A stretch of DNA of 64,000 nt, from the NCBI RefSeq assembly GCF_007290395.2, contig NZ_CP041656.2, positions 6,324,001 to 6,388,000 on the forward strand, in the 5' to 3' direction. The stretch is from Bradyrhizobium cosmicum (GTDB lineage: Bacteria > Pseudomonadota > Alphaproteobacteria > Rhizobiales > Xanthobacteraceae). The notes under the pieces were generated by a model. The model worked only from the letters and a program-made list of their open reading frames with translations, made no database searches and was not told the origin of the DNA. Below, in pieces: positions 61,679-64,000 of this stretch. Position numbers and translations under genes: made by a program. Position 1 is the first letter of the stretch, and every line of letters starts with the position of its first letter.

Positions 61679-62494
61679 TCAGGGCAAGGGACGATCTCGA
61701 AAATGCGCGACAATGCTCGCATGACGATCGCGTCCCGCTGCCACCAGCACCCCGTGCGTAACTTCCCTGCGGTTATAGAGGATGGGGTCTCCGGAGAGGT
61801 CGCTCATCCTACCATCCGCTTCCTGCACGATCAAATCGGCCGCCGCAAGGTCCCAATCATGGCTGTTGCCGCCCGCAAAAGCCGCATCCAGCACACCATC
61901 GGCGACCCGGCAAAGGCGTAGCGCCAGCGAACCGATTCGCGGATGCAGCTTGATGTCGCCGCCCGAGGTGTGTAGCCGCTCTACCATCGGCTTCGGGCCG
62001 GCGACGCGGGAGAAGTCGAGCGTCGATCCGCCCGCCGCCCGAACGGCTTGACCGTTGAGCGTCGTGCCCTGGCCGCGGGCCGCGAAGAAGAACTCGTCGC
62101 TGGCAGGCGCGAATACCGCAGCCAGCACCGGCGCAGCATCCTCGACCAGCGCGACGCTGACGCACCATTCGTCATGGCCGCCCAGATAATTGCGGGTGCC
62201 GTCGATGGGATCGACGATCCATGTCAGCCGCCGCGACAGCCGGCTCGAATCATCGGCGCTCTCCTCGGACAGCCAGCCGTAGTCCGGCGTCGCCGAACGC
62301 AGCCGCGCTTCGAGCAGATCATTGACGGCGATATCGGCTTCCGACACCGGCGAGGACGCGCCCTTGGTCCATGTCTTCAGTTCGGTGCGGAACATCGACC
62401 GCGCGAGCGCGCCCGCTTCCCGCACCGTGTCTTGCAGCAGCGCCGCGTCGCGCTTCAGGATGGTTTGGAGAGAGTGCGCGTCAACGTCCGCCAA
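61679..62494 (-). CDS. Inositol monophosphatase family protein, CysQ-like 3'(2'),5'-bisphosphate nucleotidase
   Basis: 271 aa. Metal-site residues are all present: Glu in WLSEESADD, DPIDGTRNYLGG (the WIVDPIDGTxN box), and WDLAAADLIVQEADGRMSDLSG at the C-terminal. In this family Li+-sensitive enzymes hydrolyse inositol phosphates or 3'-phosphoadenosine 5'-phosphate; which one cannot be told from sequence alone. Its ATG overlaps the pmbA stop by 14 bases. Part of the pmbA-to-lpxK operon. Confidence 0.88.
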   Translation of the reverse strand: MADVDAHSLQTILKRDAALLQDTVREAGALARSMFRTELKTWTKGASSPVSEADIAVNDLLEARLRSATPDYGWLSEESADDSSRLSRRLTWIVDPIDGTRNYLGGHDEWCVSVALVEDAAPVLAAVFAPASDEFFFAARGQGTTLNGQAVRAAGGSTLDFSRVAGPKPMVERLHTSGGDIKLHPRIGSLALRLCRVADGVLDAAFAGGNSHDWDLAAADLIVQEADGRMSDLSGDPILYNRREVTHGVLVAAGRDRHASIVAHFRDRPLP

Positions 62495-63872
62495 GCGTCA
62501 AACCCTCGATGCGCACCGTCGGCGCATTGACGCCGTAGCGGAACTCGAGATTGTTCGCAGGCTGCATCGACTTGAAGATCTCGAACAGGTGGCCCGCGAT
62601 CGTCACCTCGCTGACGGGATAGGTGAGTTCGCCGTTCTCGATCCAGAAGCCCGAGGCGCCGCGGCTGTAATCGCCGGTGACGCCGTTGACGCCGGAACCG
62701 ATCAGGTCGGTGACGTAGAAGCCCTGCTTGATGTCGGCGATCAGCTCGGCCGGCGTCGGGATGCCGGGCTCGAGATGCAGATTGTACGGTCCCGGCGAGG
62801 GCGAGGACGAGACGCCGCGATGGGCGTGGCCGGTGGTGGTAAGGCCGAGTTCGCGCGCGGTGGCACAGTCGAGCAGCCAGGTGGTCAGCACGCCCTCGTC
62901 GATCAGCGCGGTCCTCCTGACGGCAACGCCCTCGGCGTCGAAGGTCTGCGAGCGCAGGCCGCGCTTGCGCAGGGGATCGTCGATGATGCGGATGTTCTTC
63001 GCGAACAGCTGCTGGCCAAGCTTGTCCTTCAGGAAGCTGGTCTTGCGCGCGATCGAGGCGCCGTTGATGGCGCCGACGACGTGGCCGACCAGCGAGCCCG
63101 CAACGCGGGGATCGAACACCACCGGCACCTTGCAGGTCTCGACCTTGCGCGGATTGGCGCGCGCCACGGTGCGCTCGCCGGCGGAGCGGCCGACGATCTC
63201 CGGCGACAGCAGGTCGGCGCCGTGCGGCGCCGAGGTGAAGTCGTAGTCGCGCTCCATGCCGGTGCCTTCGCCCGATATCGCGGTTGCCGAAATGCCCTGG
63301 CTGGAACGCAGATAAGAACCGTGGAAACCGGTGCTGGTGACCAGCACCATGCCGCCCATGCCGGCGGAGGCCGAGGCGCCGCCGGACTTGGTCACGCCCT
63401 TAACGGCGAGCGCGGCGGCCTCGGCCTCGAGCGCGCGGCGCTCGAGCTCGGAGGTCGCAGGCACGTCGGGATCGAGCAGGTCGAGATCGGGGAAGTCGCG
63501 CGCCAGCAGCGCGGGATCGGCAAGGCCGACATATTTGTCGTCGGGCGCCACCCGCGCCATCGCCACGGCGCGCTCGGCAAGCTTGGTCACCGCATCGCCG
63601 CTGGCGTCGTTGGTCGAGACCACGGCCTGGCGCTGGCCGACCAGCACGCGCAGGCCGACATCGTCGCCCTCGGAGCGTTCGGATTCCTCGACGCGGCCGT
63701 CGCGCACTTCGACGCCTTGCGAGATGCCGCGCACCGCGACCGCATCGGCCGCGTCGGCGCCGGCGCGCCTGGCCGCCTCGACCAGCCGCTGCGCGAGATC
63801 GGAGAGCGCGGACTGGTCGAACAGGTCGCGATTGGCTTTGGACGAAAGCGTCGAGCTTGGTGAAGGGTTCAC
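62481..63872 (-). CDS. pmbA: TldD/PmbA family metallopeptidase-like protein (PmbA/TldE)
   Basis: 463 aa. The PmbA/TldE subunit of the TldD-TldE peptidase that processes modified peptides. Conserved blocks include ADAADAVAVRGISQGVEVRDGRVEESER, VVFDPRVAGSLVGHVVGAINGASIARKTSFL and DLIGSGVNGVTGDYSRGASGFWIENGELTYPVSEVTIAG. PmbA lacks the zinc motif HExxH found in TldD, and none is seen here. Length is normal. The 127 bases upstream to the window end (63873-64000) have no gene. First gene of the lipid A-linked operon. Confidence 0.92.
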   Translation of the reverse strand: MNPSPSSTLSSKANRDLFDQSALSDLAQRLVEAARRAGADAADAVAVRGISQGVEVRDGRVEESERSEGDDVGLRVLVGQRQAVVSTNDASGDAVTKLAERAVAMARVAPDDKYVGLADPALLARDFPDLDLLDPDVPATSELERRALEAEAAALAVKGVTKSGGASASAGMGGMVLVTSTGFHGSYLRSSQGISATAISGEGTGMERDYDFTSAPHGADLLSPEIVGRSAGERTVARANPRKVETCKVPVVFDPRVAGSLVGHVVGAINGASIARKTSFLKDKLGQQLFAKNIRIIDDPLRKRGLRSQTFDAEGVAVRRTALIDEGVLTTWLLDCATARELGLTTTGHAHRGVSSSPSPGPYNLHLEPGIPTPAELIADIKQGFYVTDLIGSGVNGVTGDYSRGASGFWIENGELTYPVSEVTIAGHLFEIFKSMQPANNLEFRYGVNAPTVRIEGLTLGGR

Positions 63873-64000
63873 AAACGAAATCCTGTTGCGGCGGGAGGTT
63901 TCGGGGCGAGAGCGGCCCTGAACACCAGATGTGCCCTGATGGTGCGGACTTCAAGCATTTTCAGCCTGCAAAAGGCTCAGATTCGCGACTTCAGCGCAAC

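Overview
The window is a G+C-rich chromosomal segment that looks like Bradyrhizobium or a very close relative (Nitrobacteraceae, Rhizobiales). Supporting this are the alphaproteobacterial family members present (DUF2093, DUF4170, RHH_4-type ribbon-helix-helix, TIGR01459 HAD, Omp25/31-type barrel, MHYT-LytTR regulator), a hydrolase that aligns without gaps to the remembered Rhodopseudomonas palustris RPA1163 protein, and many dispersed palindromic intergenic repeats typical of bradyrhizobia. No rRNA, tRNA, insertion sequence, prophage or CRISPR array was seen. The organism name is inference; no search was run.

Layout. 1-12 kb: MHYT-LytTR sensor/regulator; type II lumazine synthase (ribH2) behind an FMN riboswitch; YbjN protein; proC between two direct copies of a ~145-bp repeat; a thioesterase; a tautomerase; hisS; ilvE; and divergently a MarR / response regulator / histidine kinase operon. 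12-16 kb: small secreted proteins, RNase T2, rlmJ, a cold-shock protein with a long leader, and an outer-membrane barrel. 16-29 kb: uvrC, the pgsA-moaD-moaE-prmB operon, two membrane proteins, a methyltransferase, a CadC/TolB/TPR regulator, a degenerate EAL protein, a HAD hydrolase, a CheY-like receiver and ribF. 29-41 kb: ileS-lspA, a catalytic/non-catalytic M16 peptidase pair, arfB, and a cytochrome c / VOC / Tat protein / GMC oxidoreductase cluster that looks like a periplasmic flavin dehydrogenase. 41-49 kb: mutL, rsmD, a pseudouridine synthase with a ~395-residue Arg/Asp-rich tail, tadA, a probable fluoroacetate dehalogenase and purD. 55-64 kb: xseA, a dienelactone-hydrolase-like protein lacking its nucleophile, DUF2093, and an operon pmbA - IMPase/CysQ - DUF4170 - DUF374 acyltransferase - kdtA - lpxK for the lipid A/Kdo core.

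The accessory part is 49.2-52.7 kb. It is visibly less G+C-rich and carries two convergent gene pairs: a P-loop kinase translationally coupled to a nucleoside 2-deoxyribosyltransferase-family protein (+ strand), and a frameshifted DNA-binding-like gene overlapping a gene with an N-terminal winged-helix-like region and a C-terminal HEPN/DUF4145-like region (- strand). This is the best candidate for an undescribed nucleotide-centred (possibly defence) module; that role is inference from domain logic and context only.

Starts were re-chosen in many genes because the longest open frame ran into repeats or lacked a ribosome-binding site. Such choices are stated gene by gene.
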